The position numbers and the translations under genes are program-made. A stretch of DNA of 64,000 bases from Schistocerca nitens (Eukaryota; Arthropoda; Insecta; Orthoptera; Acrididae), in contig NC_064614.1 in NCBI RefSeq assembly GCF_023898315.1, positions 68,150,501 through 68,214,500 on the forward strand. The letters are read 5' to 3'. Under the pieces are notes generated by a model. That model ran no database searches, was not told the DNA's origin, and worked only from the letters and a program-made list of their open reading frames with translations. Of this stretch, positions 11,265 through 23,179 are shown in pieces; position 1 is the stretch's first letter, and each line of letters begins with the position of its first letter.

Positions 11265-12540
11265 GAAGAAGTACTAAATATCAAAATAGGAATAAAGAAA
11301 CGAGGGAGGCCATGGGAAGGTTTGAGGGTGGGAGGTGGGGAGGAAATAGTAGGAGAAGAAATAGGAGTAGATAGTATTATGTGAAAGTCGTATAATTGGA
11401 GGGAATTGTGGGAGGAATGGTGGCCCTATTATAGAGGTCAATTAATGGAATGGGTAAGTAGGTAATTTAGTGTTAGATACATGTAAGGCTAGATGTAGCA
11501 TAGGAGGGGATGTTTTGTAAAATGGAAACAGTGTAAGGAACGTGAATGAATATTTGATTGGGTAGCAGTTAGGTGAGATTGGGGCTGAGCAGGGACACAT
11601 TATGATATACAAGGAGTTTAAGCAACCACAGGTGGAGGAAGGAGAGTAATCCATTAGATGGCATTAGTATGATGACAGCGAGGGTGAGAATGGGAGTGGG
11701 AAAAATGAGGGAGTGCGACAAGAGATTAACTGGTAGACGTGCATAATGAAGTTTAGGAATAAAGAAAGATGGGGCATTTGAAGAAAATGGGGAAACAGGA
11801 AACTGAAGAGGGCAACGGTATGGGGTACGTTGGAGGAGGGGATGTGATCAAAGGGAAATGGACAGTACTAGACAGCATGTGCAATGAAGCTTAGAAATGT
11901 GCGAATGAAAAATAACACAAGAATGGGAAAATATATAGAATGCATAATATGCTTACAGAAATGTAATAATGCATTGCAAATTATATCACTTCTGATAAGT
12001 AACTAAAGACACCTAAAGAAAATAATTTTGGCTGAACAAAGCATGAATACATCTATGCACTTCTACAGCATTACTTATTAGCAATAGATACCCAATTTAA
12101 GTACTACTAGGAAGTGTACAAGGAGCAGGAAATTTACTACATGTCAATCAGGTAGAAGGGACCTTAACTTAATATAGAGGCTATGTGTGCAAAATTATTA
12201 TATTCCTCACAGTAACAGAATTATTCTGTTCATAGAAGACAGCAAATTAAATGCAAAATAGTTCCAAAAATAAGTCAGTAATAACTTAATGAAGAAACAG
12301 TTATAGTCATTTCTGCATTGTAAACCAACGAATAACATATTCACAACTGAAACAAATCATTTACAGGAACTTTTAACAAATTACATCTACCTATAAGACC
12401 TATATAGAACTAATTAGGTTGGAATTTCAATCAGCAACACAGGGATAAATCGCTGTGCTAAGTATATAGGGACGTTTTTTACTGTGCCATGCTAATATGC
12501 AGGTTTATTTATTATAAGTACAATGTTAGTCAGTAGCATA
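11265..12540 (+). repeat. Purine-rich repeat family P, copy 1
   Basis: A G/A-rich first half (11280-11900) is followed by an AT-rich second half. Local matches to copy 2 include 'gaatatttgatt' and 'attattctgtt.aaagaagacag'. Matches to copy 3 (inverted) include 'tatgatatacaaggagtt' and 'ataatgaagttta'. The copies are clearly diverged, so the repeat is old. No protein is recognised; the ORFs on either strand are products of the skewed base composition. Confidence 0.65.
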
Positions 12541-12599
12541 GAAGATATTGTTATATGATGGTGGTATGAAATTACGAAAAAGAAGAAGGCGAAAAATGT

Positions 12600-14155
12600 G
12601 ACAAAAGGGTGAGAGTGATTAGTTTTCAGAGGGTGAACGGTGGATGGGTGGTCAATTAGTGAAATGAATAAGCAGGAAATGCATTTTTAAAAGTAGGTAT
12701 GTGTGGGGGTTGGCAGATGGGGGAGTAGGAGGGTGGTAAGTATCAAAAGCAACATGAGTGAATATTTGATTCTGTGGATGGGAATGGGGATGAGGGAGGC
12801 GGGAGAAGGCTTGGGAGGGTTAGTGTCAAGAAACTATGATATACATAGTGATAAAGAAAGGTTTAAAAATTCGGATCGAGATACTATGATGCACACAACG
12901 GCAAGCATAAAGATGAGAGGAAAAAAAATAGTGCAGGAGAAAGAAAGCAAGCCTTTGAATTGTATTAGTATAGTACTGATGACTGGGAGGAGGGTATCAG
13001 AGAAATGTGCGTCAGGGAGTGACAAGGCAAACTGGCAGATACATATAGTGATGTGTAAGGACATGGTAGATTTGTGTGATGAGATAGGTGAGTGAAGAAA
13101 AAAGGGTTGGATGGTACATGTGGGAGGTGAAGGGTGCACGATTTGGGGGTGGAGGGGCACAGAGGGGGTTGACGTAACATGGAACTACAGCTGTAATGCA
13201 GCATCCAGGTATGCATGTGGTCATAGTACAGGAATAGGATAAATGTAGTGACTGTGATATGCTTACAGAAATGTATCACTGCATTATACGTTTTGTAGCA
13301 TGAGGTCATTACTTCTCGTTGGGTAAGAACACATAAATAAAATAAGTCTGGTTCCAAAATGCATGACCACATGAGTACATTAACACCATATCTTATTAAT
13401 AATAAATATAGATCCTAAATACTACAAGGGTTTCACTAGCAGGACGAAATTTAGAAAAACTCCAGCATATGCAATCCTGCCAAACTTAACACTGACGCTG
13501 TATGTCCAGAAATGGTACATGCTTCAATTGTGTACAGTACCTGAATTATTCTGTTGAAAGAAGACAGTAAATTAATTGCAAAGTAGCACCAAAGAATTTA
13601 CCAATAATTTAATAAAGAAACAGTAATAAGCAAGTTTACTTTGTCAGCCAGTAACCAAAATCCATTGCCCATACAGAACTATATGCTTAAACTTTTAAAG
13701 AAGGACATCTGACATCTATCCAGACAATCTTATACACAAATAATTCAGTTAGACAATCAATCATCTACTTAGAGCTAAACCACAACACCAAGAACCTAGA
13801 AATGTTTGTTATTGCGGTATTAGAACATACAGGTTTATATAATATACATACAATACAAGTCAATATGCACAAAACATTAAAAGTATAGATTATTATAAAT
13901 ATGATCAGTGCTGAAGAAAACATTTAGTACATGGAGGCTATGAAAGGGAGACTTTAACTGAAATGCACTTTAACCATTAAGTCACAATGCAGCATCCTAA
14001 TGTACATGTGAGATACATTGCAATAAATAAGAAACATATATGAACCACAGTATTCTCATAGAAATCAATTAATTTGATACATATTATATAACAAGGGATA
14101 ATAGATCCTATTAAACACACCTAATGAAAAATAACTTTGGTTAACACAACATATA
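12600..14155 (+). repeat. Purine-rich repeat family P, copy 2
   Basis: It lies in the same orientation as copy 1, with the G-rich block at 12700-13160 and the AT-rich half after it. It is interrupted at its 3' side by the long-TIR element at 14156. The segment 'gtgctgaagaaaacatttagtacatg' (near 13911) has a counterpart in inverted copy 3 near 15400. Confidence 0.65.
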
Positions 14156-15228
14156 CGGGGTGAGTCACCTAACGTTACCGCTGTATATACTTCGTAAACC
14201 ACATCAAATACTGACGAACCGATTCCACAGACCATACAAACCATACAAAAATGCACGGAAGTATGTTTTTTTAACACAAACCTACGTTTTTGTAAATGGA
14301 ACCACGTTAGTTTTGTTTGCACATCTGAACATATAAGCAAATACGTAATCAGTGCCGTTTGTTGCATTGTAAAATGTTAATTACATCCGGAGATATTGTA
14401 ACCTAAAGTTGACGCTTGAAACCTCCGACGTTCAGTTGCGTGTTGTAACAAACACAGGCCACTGTCGGCGAGCAGCATCTGCAGGGATTTCTTTCCGTGG
14501 GGTACGTTAAAGGAGAATGTGTACCGTGATGTGCCTACAACCCCAGAGGATATGAAACAATGTATTGTGGCAGCCTGCGGCGACATTACACCAGATGTAC
14601 TGCGGCATGTACGACAATCATTACACCAGAGATTGCAATTGTGTGCAGCAAATGATGGCTACCACATTGAACATCTATTGGCATGACATGTCGGGACACA
14701 CTCTATTCCACTCTGTAATTGAAAACGGAAACCACATGTGTACGTGTACCTCACCCCTCATGGTAATGTACATGTGCGTCAGTGAAAAAGACCAATAGAA
14801 AGGTGTTAGCATGTGGACGTAATGTGCTCTTGCAGCCTCTTCTGTACCTAAAGTCCATCACCATTCCCTTTGGATCCCTACGTAATTCGGTGCTCTCCGA
14901 TACACACGATCGAACAGCAGAGGAGTGGTACTCAAGCGTCAACTTTAGGTTAGAGTATCTCTGGATGTAATTAACATTTTACAATGCAACAAACGGCACT
15001 GATTACGTATTTGTTTATATGTTCAGATGTGCTAACAAAACTAACGGGATTCCATTTTTAAAAAATGTAGGTTTGTGTTAGAAAACATACTTCTGTGCAT
15101 TTTTTTATGGTTTGTATTAACCAATTACACTATCCCCTCTCCTCACGTTCGGTCTGTGGAATCGATTGGTCAGTATTTGATGTGGTTTACAAAATATATC
15201 CAGTGGTAATGTTAGGTGACTCACCCTG
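14156..15228 (+). mobile_element. DNA element with about 270-bp terminal inverted repeats
   Basis: The left end reads 'cggggtgagtcacctaacg' and the right end is its near complement 'gttaggtgactcaccctg', with TA outside both ends (14154-14155 and 15229-15230). The similarity between the arms continues inward for about 270 bp, to near 14425 on the left and 14965 on the right, with an insertion of about 35 bp in the right arm. The core holds a C-terminal transposase relic. This fits an internally deleted Tc1/mariner-group element with long TIRs. Confidence 0.85.
14507..14686 (+). pseudogene. C-terminal relic of a mariner/IS630-type transposase
   Basis: One open frame reads a block with VYRDVPTTPEDMKQCI, then VRQSLHQRLQLC and finally GYHIEHLLA before TGA. 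Insect IS630/Tc1-group transposases often end with this layout: a 'P...ED...I..AC' helix, 'VR.S...R...C' and a final 'G.H.EHLL'. The DDE catalytic part is missing, so the element must have been moved by another copy. Family assignment is by motif memory and should be treated as probable. Confidence 0.55.
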
Positions 15229-15234
15229 TATACA

Positions 15235-17515
15235 TAAGTGAAAGTGTTCATCATAGCTTATTATCGATAGCTAGTAAAGTACATTGGATTCCTCATGCTG
15301 CATAACATATGTAATACATTAATTGTTGCTGAATTGTCATTTACTGGTACAAGTAAATTTCAGCTACGTTATAACTTTCATAGACTACATGTACTATATG
15401 TTTTCTTCAACACTCACCAAATTTATAAAAGTGTATACTTTTAATGATTATACATATTGACTTGCATCATACCTGTAATACCTAGCCTTGAAAGTTAGCA
15501 TGCCACAATAATGAACATTTCTATGCACTTGCTACAGTGGTTTACCCCTGTGTTGTGGATTGAGTTTCTAGCTCAATTAGGTCTGCACAAGATTTTATGG
15601 ATATGTATTCTTTGCTAAAAGTTAGTGTAAATGGCTTGTATGAGCAATGTTTTTTAGATAACTGACTGACATTGTAAACATAAGTATAGCTGTTTCTACA
15701 TTAAGTTATTGGCACTATTTTAGGCTTAATTTACTCTATTGTTGAAACGAATAAATCTGGTACTGTTCACATTTGAACCATGAAATAATTTTGCATACAT
15801 AGCTGTATCTCAAGTTAAGGTTCATTGTACCTCCTGGAAATGTAGTAAATTTCCTGCTCCCAGTAAACCTCCGTATTGTATCTATGACTTGTACCTATTG
15901 TTAGTAAGATACGATGTACATATACATGGATGTATTCATGTTTTGTTCACCCACAGTTATTTGAGTTAGCTTTCTTTATTTTTTAAGGAGCTTTTACCCT
16001 ATGCTATATAATTTCTAACGTGTTATTACATTTCTGAACGCATATTTTGGGTACTATAAACGAGAATAATGACATGTAGTCGAATTAAATCAATTGATGC
16101 CGATGGGGCTAGGTTAAGAAATGAGACACTTAAAATAGTATATGAGTTTCGCTATTTGGGGAGCAAAATAACTGTTGACAGTACAAACATAGTGGAAGTT
16201 AGATGTAGACTGGCTATGACAAGGAAATCGTTTCTGTAGAAGAGAAATTTATTAATATCAAGTACAGAATTAAGTGTCAGGAAGTCTTTTCCGAAAGTAT
16301 TTGTATGGAGAGTAGCCACATATAGAAGTGAAACGTGGATGGTAAATAATTTATGCAAGAAGAGAATATAAGCTTTTGGCATGCAGTGCTACAGAAGAAT
16401 GCTGAAGATTAATAGACACATCAAGTAACTAATGACGAGGTACTTAATAGAATTGGAGTGACGAGGAATTTATGGCACAATTTGAGTAGAAGAAGGGATT
16501 GGTGATCGGTTGGTAGGACACAATCTGAGGCTCCAATGGATCACGAATTTAGTATTGGAGGGAAGAGTGGAGATCAAAAATCCTATAGGGAGACCAAGAG
16601 ATGAATTCAGACGAAGATAGGCTGCAGCAGTTACTCAGAAATGAAGAAGCTTGCACGGGATAGAGTAGCATGGAGCGCTGCATCAAACCAGTCTCTGAAC
16701 TGAAGACCACAACTACAACACCTTTTCCCATTCTCAGGCTGTATTTCAGTTCTGTATGGCTGCAGTGTCATGTTATTCCTTTCCCTTTGTTTGGCACTGC
16801 CCTCCCACACTTATCCCACACTGATATTCCCTTCCCTTCTCTGTGTCGTCATTCTCTTCACAAGTCCCATCCTCCTGTCTTCTTAAACTTCATTATACAT
16901 ATCAACCAGTTTACTTCTTCGCCCACCCTTGCCATATTTTTTCTCATCTCCTCTCTGACTATCATTGCTACACTAATTAAGTCCAATGCATTAATGCTCT
17001 TCGCCTCATTTCTTCAACTCCTTGTATATCATAATTTCTGTTACAGCTTATTCCCACTCCCTCCCAAGCTTCCCACTCAATCTTAACTACTCTGTCCGTC
17101 GAAATTTCTTGTCCCTCTCAAGTCTTCCCCCTACCCCTCATTCCCATTCAGACCTAACCAACTTCAACACGCAGTCAAATAATAATTAATGATCCTTATG
17201 CTGCTTACCTCCTCAAAAAAAAAAAAAAAAAACTCCAACACCCGCTCTACTACCCCCCCCTACATGTATCTACTTCTAACAGTATGTTTCCTCCTTATTA
17301 ATTCCATTTGAACCACCCATTCCCTTACAATCCCTCCAAATCCACACCCCTCCCCCATCTTACCCCCCAGTCACACTCTTCACTTTCTCTTTTTTTAATC
17401 TTGTACGACCTTCATATAATAATATCCATTCTTATTTCTTCCCAATTTACACTACCTAACGTCTTGCCAATACCCCTCTCATTATTACTTTGATTTTGAT
17501 GTGGGTAGTACTTTT
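15235..17515 (-). repeat. Purine-rich repeat family P, copy 3, inverted and split
   Basis: Read on the minus strand, 17515 to 16725 matches the G-rich half of copy 1, and 16070 to 15235 matches the AT-rich half of copies 1 and 2. The intervening 16075-16720 is a plus-strand LINE fragment inserted into the copy. A run of about 20 A lies near 17214-17233. Confidence 0.6.
16075..16720 (+). mobile_element. LINE 3' fragment with decayed reverse-transcriptase C-terminus
   Basis: The plus strand codes, with stops and shifts, for the thumb and tail of a non-LTR retrotransposon ORF2: 'FRYLGSKITVDS', 'VFVWRVATYRSETWMVNNLCKK', 'CYRRMLKI' and 'GRPRDEF'. It ends with 'ctgaagaccacaactacaaca', the same 3' end found in the LINE at 38150. 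It is 5'-truncated, as LINE copies usually are, and is the same family as the LINE at 38150-40137. It is not functional. Confidence 0.75.
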
Positions 17516-17913
17516 TATACTGTAACAGCACTTTTTTTTGGGTCATCAGCCTTCTGAGTGATTCGCCACGAATTCGTCTCCTGTGCCAACCTCTTCATCT
17601 CATAGTAGTACTTGCAACCTATGTCATCAATTGTTTCCTGGAGGTATTCCAATCTCTGCCTTCCTCTATAGTTCTCTCTAGTACCATGTACATCATTCCC
17701 TGATGTCTTAACAGATGTCCTATCATCCGGTTCCTTCCTCTTGTCACTGTTTTCCACGTATTCCTTTCCTCTCTGAGTCCGCACAGAACCTCTTCATTCC
17801 TTACCTTATCAGTCACCTCATCTTCAACATTCGCCTGTAGCACAATATATCAAATACCTAGACTCTCCTATGTTCCGGTTTTCACTACTGTACAATACTG
17901 TGGTTCGGACATA
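17515..17913 (-). pseudogene. LINE ORF2 C-terminal remnant, part 1 (3' side)
   Basis: The minus strand codes for 'NEEVLCGLREERNTWKTV', 'RMIGHLLRHQGM' and 'YYYEMKRLAQETNSWR', the C-terminal tail that follows the reverse-transcriptase domain in this LINE group. The LINE at 38150 has the same order (NEEVMNRTGEKRSLW, then YWEMKKLAQD). Part 2 lies on the other side of a Tc1-like insertion at 19160-19393. Many frame breaks make it non-functional. Confidence 0.6.
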
Positions 17914-19159
17914 CACTATGTGATCAAAAGTATCCGGACACCCCAAAAACATAGATTTTCCTAATCACGTGCATTGTGCTGCTACCTACTACCAGGTACT
18001 CCATATCAGCGACCTCAGTAGTCATTAGACATCGTTAAAGAGGAGAATGGGGTGCTACACGGAACTCACGGACTTCGAACGTGGTCAGATGATTGGGTGC
18101 CACTTTTGTCATTCGTCTTTACATGAGATTTCCACACTCCTAAACATCCGTATCTCCACTGTTTCCGATGAGATAGTGAAGTGGAAACGTGAAGGGACAC
18201 ATACAGCACAAAATCGTACAGGCTGACCTAGTCTGTTGGCTAACAGAGACCGCCGAGAGTTGAAGAAGGTCGTAAAGTGTAATAGCCAGACATCTATTCA
18301 GACCATCACACAGGAATTCCAAACTGCATGAGGATCCAATGCAAGTACTATGACAGTTAGGCGGAAGGTGAGAAAACTTGGATTTCATGGTCAAGCGGCT
18401 TCTCATAAGCCACACATCAAGCCTGTAAATGCCAAACAACGCATCGCTTGGTGCAACGAGAGTAAACATTGGACAAGTGAACAGTGGAAAAACATTTTGT
18501 AGTGATGAATCACGGTACACAGTGTGGCGATCCGATGGCAGGGTGTGGCTAAGGCGAATGCCCGTTGAGCGTTATCTGCCAGCGTGTGTAGTGCCAACAA
18601 TAAAATTAGGAGGCGCTGGTCTTATGGAGTGATCGTGTTTTTCATGGGGAGGGGGGGGGGTGCTTGCACCCTTAGTTGTTTTACGTGGCACAATCACAGC
18701 ACAGGCCTATTTTGATGTTTTAAGCACCTTCTTGATTCTCACTTGCAGTTCGGGGATGGTAATTGTATGTATCAAGACGATCGAGCACCTGTTTATAATA
18801 TACGGCCTGTGGTCGAATGGTTACACGTCAATAACATACCTTTAATGGACTAGCGTGCACGGAGTCCTGACCGGAGTCCTAGAGCAAACCTTTGGGATGT
18901 TTTTAACGCCGACTTCGTGCCAAGCCTCACCGACCGACATCGATACCTCTCTTCAGTGCAGAACTCAGTGAAGAATGGCCTGCCATTTTCCTAGAAAGCT
19001 TCCAGTACCTGACTGAACGTATGCCTGAAAGAGTGGAAGCTATAATCAAGGCTAAGGATGAGCCAACACTATGCGGAATTCCAGCATTAGCGATGGAGGG
19101 CGCCAGAAACTTGTAAGTCATTTTCAGAGAAGTGGTCGGATACTTTTGATCATATAGTC
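17914..19159 (+). mobile_element. Tc1-like DNA transposon (about 1246 bp)
   Basis: The left end 'cactatgtgatcaaaagtatcc' and the right end 'ggatacttttgatcatatagtc' are inverted repeats. TA flanks the element at 17912-17913 and 19160-19161. It carries one decayed transposase and splits a minus-strand LINE remnant. Confidence 0.88.
18047..19116 (+). pseudogene. Tc1-like transposase, heavily decayed
   Basis: ATG at 18047 opens MGCYTELTDFERGQMIG, a typical Tc1-like N-terminus. Later blocks are a WKREGTH region, 'TSIQTITQEFQ' and 'SDESRYTVWRSDGRVW' (first catalytic Asp). After a shift comes 'YQDDRAPVYN' (second Asp). The usual 'PDLNPIENLWD' box reads SPDRSPRANLWDVF, so the catalytic Glu is lost. 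The C-terminus runs to TAA at 19114-19116. Several stops and frame changes separate these blocks. It cannot encode active enzyme. Confidence 0.8.
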
Positions 19160-19393
19160 TACATTCTCAGAAATTTCTTCTTTAAATTAACGCATATGCC
19201 GGATACCTTTTGCTAGTGCTAGTCTGCTTACGATGTCCTCCTTGCTCCATTTTTTTATCATTGATTATTTTGCTGCTTGGATAGCAACTTCATCTCCTTA
19301 CTGACCATCAATTCTGATGTTAAGGTTCTCGTTCTCGTTTCTGCTACTTCTCTTTACTTACCTTGAATTGTTATCCCACTCCTTAACCGTTCT
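19160..19393 (-). pseudogene. LINE ORF2 remnant, part 2 (5' side of the Tc1 insertion)
   Basis: This 234-bp piece lies between two Tc1-like insertions. On the minus strand it contains broken coding (for example 'LALAKGIRHM', 'EEISENV') that fits the segment just upstream of part 1 at 17515-17913. It is assigned mainly by position and orientation. Confidence 0.35.
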
Positions 19394-19395
19394 TA

Positions 19396-20818
19396 CACTA
19401 CTGGACATTGCACTTGCTACACCAAGAAGAAATGCAGATGAGAAACGGGTATTCATTGGCCAAATATATTATACTAGCACTGACATGTGATTAAATTTTC
19501 ACGCAGTTTGGGCGCATAGATCCTGAGAAATCAGTACCCAGAACAACCACCTCTAGCCGTAATAACGGCGTTGATACGCCTGGGCATTGAGTCAAACAGA
19601 GTTTGGATGACGTGTACAGGTACAGCTGCCCATGCAGATTCAACACGATACCACAGTTCATCAAACGTAGTGACTGGCGTATTGTGACGAGCCAGTTTCT
19701 CGGCCACCATTGACCAGACGTTTTCAATTGGTGAAAGATCTGGAGAGTGTGCTGGCCAGGGCAGCAGTCGAACATTTTCTGTATCCAGAATGGCCCGTAC
19801 AGGACCTGCAACATGCGGTCGTGCATTTTCCTGCTGAGATGTAGGGTTTTGCAGGGATCGAATGAAGGGTAGAGCCACGGGTCGTAACACATCTGAAATG
19901 TAACGTCCACTGTTCAAAGTGCCGTCAATGCGAACAAGAGGTGACCGAGACATGTAACTAATAGCACCCCATTCCACCACGCCGGGTGTTATGCCAGTAT
20001 GGCGATGACGAATACACGCTTCCAGTTTGCGTTCACCTCGATGTCGCCAAACACAGATGCGTCCATCATGATGCTGTAAACAGAACCTGGATTCATCAGA
20101 AAAAAATGACGTTTTGCCATTCATGCACCCAGGTTCGTCGTTGAGTACACCATCGCAGGCGCCCCTGACGTGATGCAGCGTCAAGAGTAACCGCAGCCAT
20201 GGTCTCCGAGCTGATAGTCCATGCTGTTGCAGACGTCGTCGAACTGTTCGTGCAGATGGTTGTTGTCTTTCAAATGTCCTCATCTGTTGACTCAGGGATC
20301 GAGACGTGGCTGCACGATCCGTTAGAGCCATCCGGATAAGATGCCTGTCATCTCGACTGCTAGTGATACGAGGCAGTTGGGATCCAGCACGGCGTTCCGT
20401 ATTACCCTCCTGAACCCACCGATTCCATATTCTGCTAACAGTCATTGCATCGCGACCAACGCGAGCAGCAATGTACGCGAGCAGCAATGTCGCGATACGA
20501 TAAACCGCAATCGCGACAGACTACAAACCGACTTTTATCACAGTCGGAAACGTGATGGTACGCATGTCTCCTCCCTACACGAGGCATCACAACAACGTTT
20601 AACCGGGCAACGCCGGTCAACTGCTGTTTGTGTATGAGAAATCGGTTGGAAGCTTTCCTCATGACAGTTCGTTGTAGGTGTCGCCACCGGCGCCAATCTT
20701 GTGTGCATGCTCTTTAAACGTAATCAATTGCATATCACAGCATCTTCTTCCTGTCCGTTACATTTCGCGTCTGTAGTACGTCATCTTCGTGGTGTAGCAA
20801 TTTTAATGGCCAGTAGTG
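19396..20818 (-). mobile_element. Tc1-like DNA transposon (1423 bp)
   Basis: Ends are 'cactactggacattgcac' at 19396 and, on the opposite strand, 'cactactggccattaaaa' from 20818, with flanking TA at 19394-19395 and 20819-20820. The transposase lies on the minus strand. The element sits in the same LINE remnant as the Tc1-like element at 17914. Confidence 0.9.
19531..20587 (-). pseudogene. Tc1-like transposase, nearly complete, with a 16-bp duplication and altered catalytic Asp
   Basis: From ATG at 20587 the product opens MPRVGRRHAYHHVSDCDKSR, with a helix-turn-helix (GLSYRDIAARV). At 20461-20492 the block 'gcgagcagcaatgtac' is duplicated in tandem, which adds 16 bases and shifts the frame. 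Downstream the frame is open for 318 codons to TGA at 19531. The catalytic boxes are FFSDES (first Asp), SQQENARPH (where QQDNARPH is expected, so the second Asp is Glu) and SPDLSPIENVWS (Glu, DD34E spacing). Family proteins are about 340-350 residues, so only the small duplication and the D-to-E change separate it from full length. It is probably inactive. Confidence 0.88.
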
Positions 20819-20820
20819 TA

Positions 20821-21565
20821 CATTGCCATCATTGCTTCTTCGATGTACCAACTGAACAGTTGGGTGGAAGGGGTGTGATACGTCCGCTAAGCCCGCTGGT
20901 CAGAACAGGTAATTAAGATTGGGGAAAGGGCCAAATAAGGTTAGGGTCAGTTTCACCTTCTAATTGTAATTTATTGTAATCTAATAAGACTTTTACAACC
21001 AAAGCGGCACCTCGTCTGACCTTTACTGAATGCAACTTTTTCACGGCTGAAGGCTTCCAAACAAGAAATCTTAACGAATCAACAAGATGAAAATCCAGTT
21101 AAGATGGCAATAAAATAATAAAAAAAAACATTACATCAAGGCAGATACAACAGACATACGCAAGGTGCCATACCAAAGGCTGCAGGCCACCATTAAGTTT
21201 CAAAATTTTAGAATATATTACCATAATCTCTTAAAGGCAGAAGGCCGCAATATTTAAGCTTGAAAGATAACTTAAGGAATTAATTTTGGAAAATTTTTAA
21301 GAAAAAGGAAAAAAGTACCCAAAAGCCTTAAAATTTAAGCACCTGAAAACAGATAAATAAACACCGGTGGCACTCAGAAGCCTCAAGGGAGGTCTGTGTG
21401 CCATAGTTCACTTAGGCGAGACAGGTGGTGAGCCCAACTACACTAGATCCGTGTGGCATTGGAAAGAGGCGGTCTGTGGCTGTACGCCTTCAAGCCGTAG
21501 TCGGAGGCCGTGTAGTGCAGGTTCAAGATCGACTGTAAAAAAGGTGGCCGAAGGGGGTAACCTTG
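20821..21565. other. Unassigned DNA, A-rich then GC-richer
   Basis: 20940-21360 is A-rich with 'aaggc' motifs and no recognised feature. 21366-21560 has balanced composition and looks repeat-like, but I could not assign a family. The LINE at 21566 starts directly after it. Confidence 0.35.
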
Positions 21566-22867
21566 CTACACTGAGCGCTGGATCGTGATAGATTCTGCCC
21601 TAGCACCGTTCAACAGGACTCTCGAGTAAGCGCTATGAATCAACCTCAAGATCGTGTCCATAAATGTCAGAGAGATTGTCATCCGTTCCATGACCCCGCG
21701 TAGGAACACATGGTCCACTCGGTCGAAAGCGTGATCTAATTTCACTGCCACTAGGGCTCGTCGTAATCTACATGCCGACATCAATGCTATGGCATCCCTG
21801 TGTGCCCCTAGTGCTAAATGTAATTTGTCCTTTATCGCCGCTTGAAGGCGAGCACCAAGGATACGGCCAAAGGTTTTGTAGTCTCCGTTCAGTAATGTCA
21901 AAGGCCAGCAGTCTTGTAATCTGTGACCACCACCTGGTTGTGGAATGAGTATCATGACACCCTCTGTGAATTCGGTAGGGACACGTGAGGAAGGTGGTAA
22001 GAGTTAATTGCACATCTGTATCCACGTCGGTCCCAACAGAGGAGCAAAGGTGCCGTAGAACTCAAGAGGGAGCCCACCAGGTAAAGGGGATTTGTTTGAT
22101 GCAACACACTTTAGGTCAGCATCCAGATCATCTATGATGATTTCAGCTGTAAGACTTTCCACTTCAAAGGAATGCCCGTCCGCTGTCATTTCGCGAAGCA
22201 CCTCAGCCAGTCCTGCTCTTTCCAGCTGCTCCTCCGCAAAGAAACTGCGATAGTGGTGAGCAAAAGCACGTGCAGTATACTTCTGCAACGTGGCCCGCGA
22301 TCCATTGGCCATTTCGACATCCCGTATAAGTAGCCGCTGCTTTCAATCTCTCACTATATTGCGTAATGAGGGACTTTCGTTGCATAATCGGTCGAGCACC
22401 CTCGCACATTAATTACTTCCATCTTCACTGCCGTAAGACGCAGCAGTTCTGCTTGGGTACGTTGGATAGCCGTCTGGAGACAGTGGTTCTGTCGCAAACT
22501 CACGCGAGGCTGTGAAATAAAATTCGGAACTCGCCCATTGCCAATGTGTTCGTTGAGCCAGATGGCACGTAAACGCTCACCAAGGGGCCCTACGGTCAGG
22601 GCAGCACCACGGGTCGACAGTAAGCATTCCACATCTTCCGCCACTATTCCTTCTCGTAACAGTATGGTAGTGCCACAGCTACCGTCGTAACCTGTTAAAC
22701 TATAGACGACATGACAATAAAATGCAACATGGGGCTTCGTTTTGTACCTCCTGCACTGAAACTATGTCGACGTCCGCTGCCAGCAGCATATCTTGTAGCG
22801 TTTGGATCTTTACTGGGGTGCAAATACCGTTGATGTTAACTGTACCAATATGGTAAACGTGTGACAT
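21566..22867 (-). pseudogene. LINE A ORF2: endonuclease start and partial reverse transcriptase, truncated
   Basis: ORF2 of non-LTR retrotransposons nicks the target with an APE-type endonuclease and copies the RNA at the nick. From 22867 the frame reads MSHVYHIGTVNINGI, then DMLLAADVDIVSVQEV, the APE start with its Asn and Glu metal-binding positions. The rest of the APE domain is largely deleted within about 200 bp. 22312-22004 carries a pre-RT linker ending 'SNKSPLPGGLPLEFYGTF'. 21955-21566 carries 'PQPGGGHRLQDCWPLTLLN' and 'LVAVKLDHAFDRVDH', where LD is the first RT aspartate. The frame breaks off before the xADD box. Jockey/I-group origin is likely; the exact clade is uncertain. Confidence 0.75.
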
Positions 22868-23179
22868 CGCATCGGTGGTGCACTGGTAGGAAGTCACGCA
22901 CCTACGAATCGACTGCCTACGGTGATTTCTTCCTGGACCAGAACCACACGACATGGGCTCATTGGCCACTATGGACAAGTTTACCTCCCGACTCGTGGTG
23001 GGTGTGAGCCAGTAACTGAACGCCGACCTCATGCATGTCATCAGTTTGGTCCATTTCTAGTGCCCTATCTCCCAACGCATTGGTGAGGACTCTCGCTCCT
23101 GATGGGCATTCACCTGCAGGTGGGACGTCATCCCGTTGCATAAATGTATCCATCGCATCTCTTTGATGTGGCGGCTTCT

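Noticed and set aside
12703-13372. Overlapping ORFs of 108-135 codons on both strands
   Set aside because: They lie in the G-rich half of repeat P, which lacks stops on one strand because of its composition. They are not preserved in copies 1 and 3.
16670-17493. Plus-strand ORFs of 138 and 61 codons rich in Pro, Ser, Phe and Leu
   Set aside because: They are C/T-rich antisense readings of repeat P copy 3, with no conserved motif.
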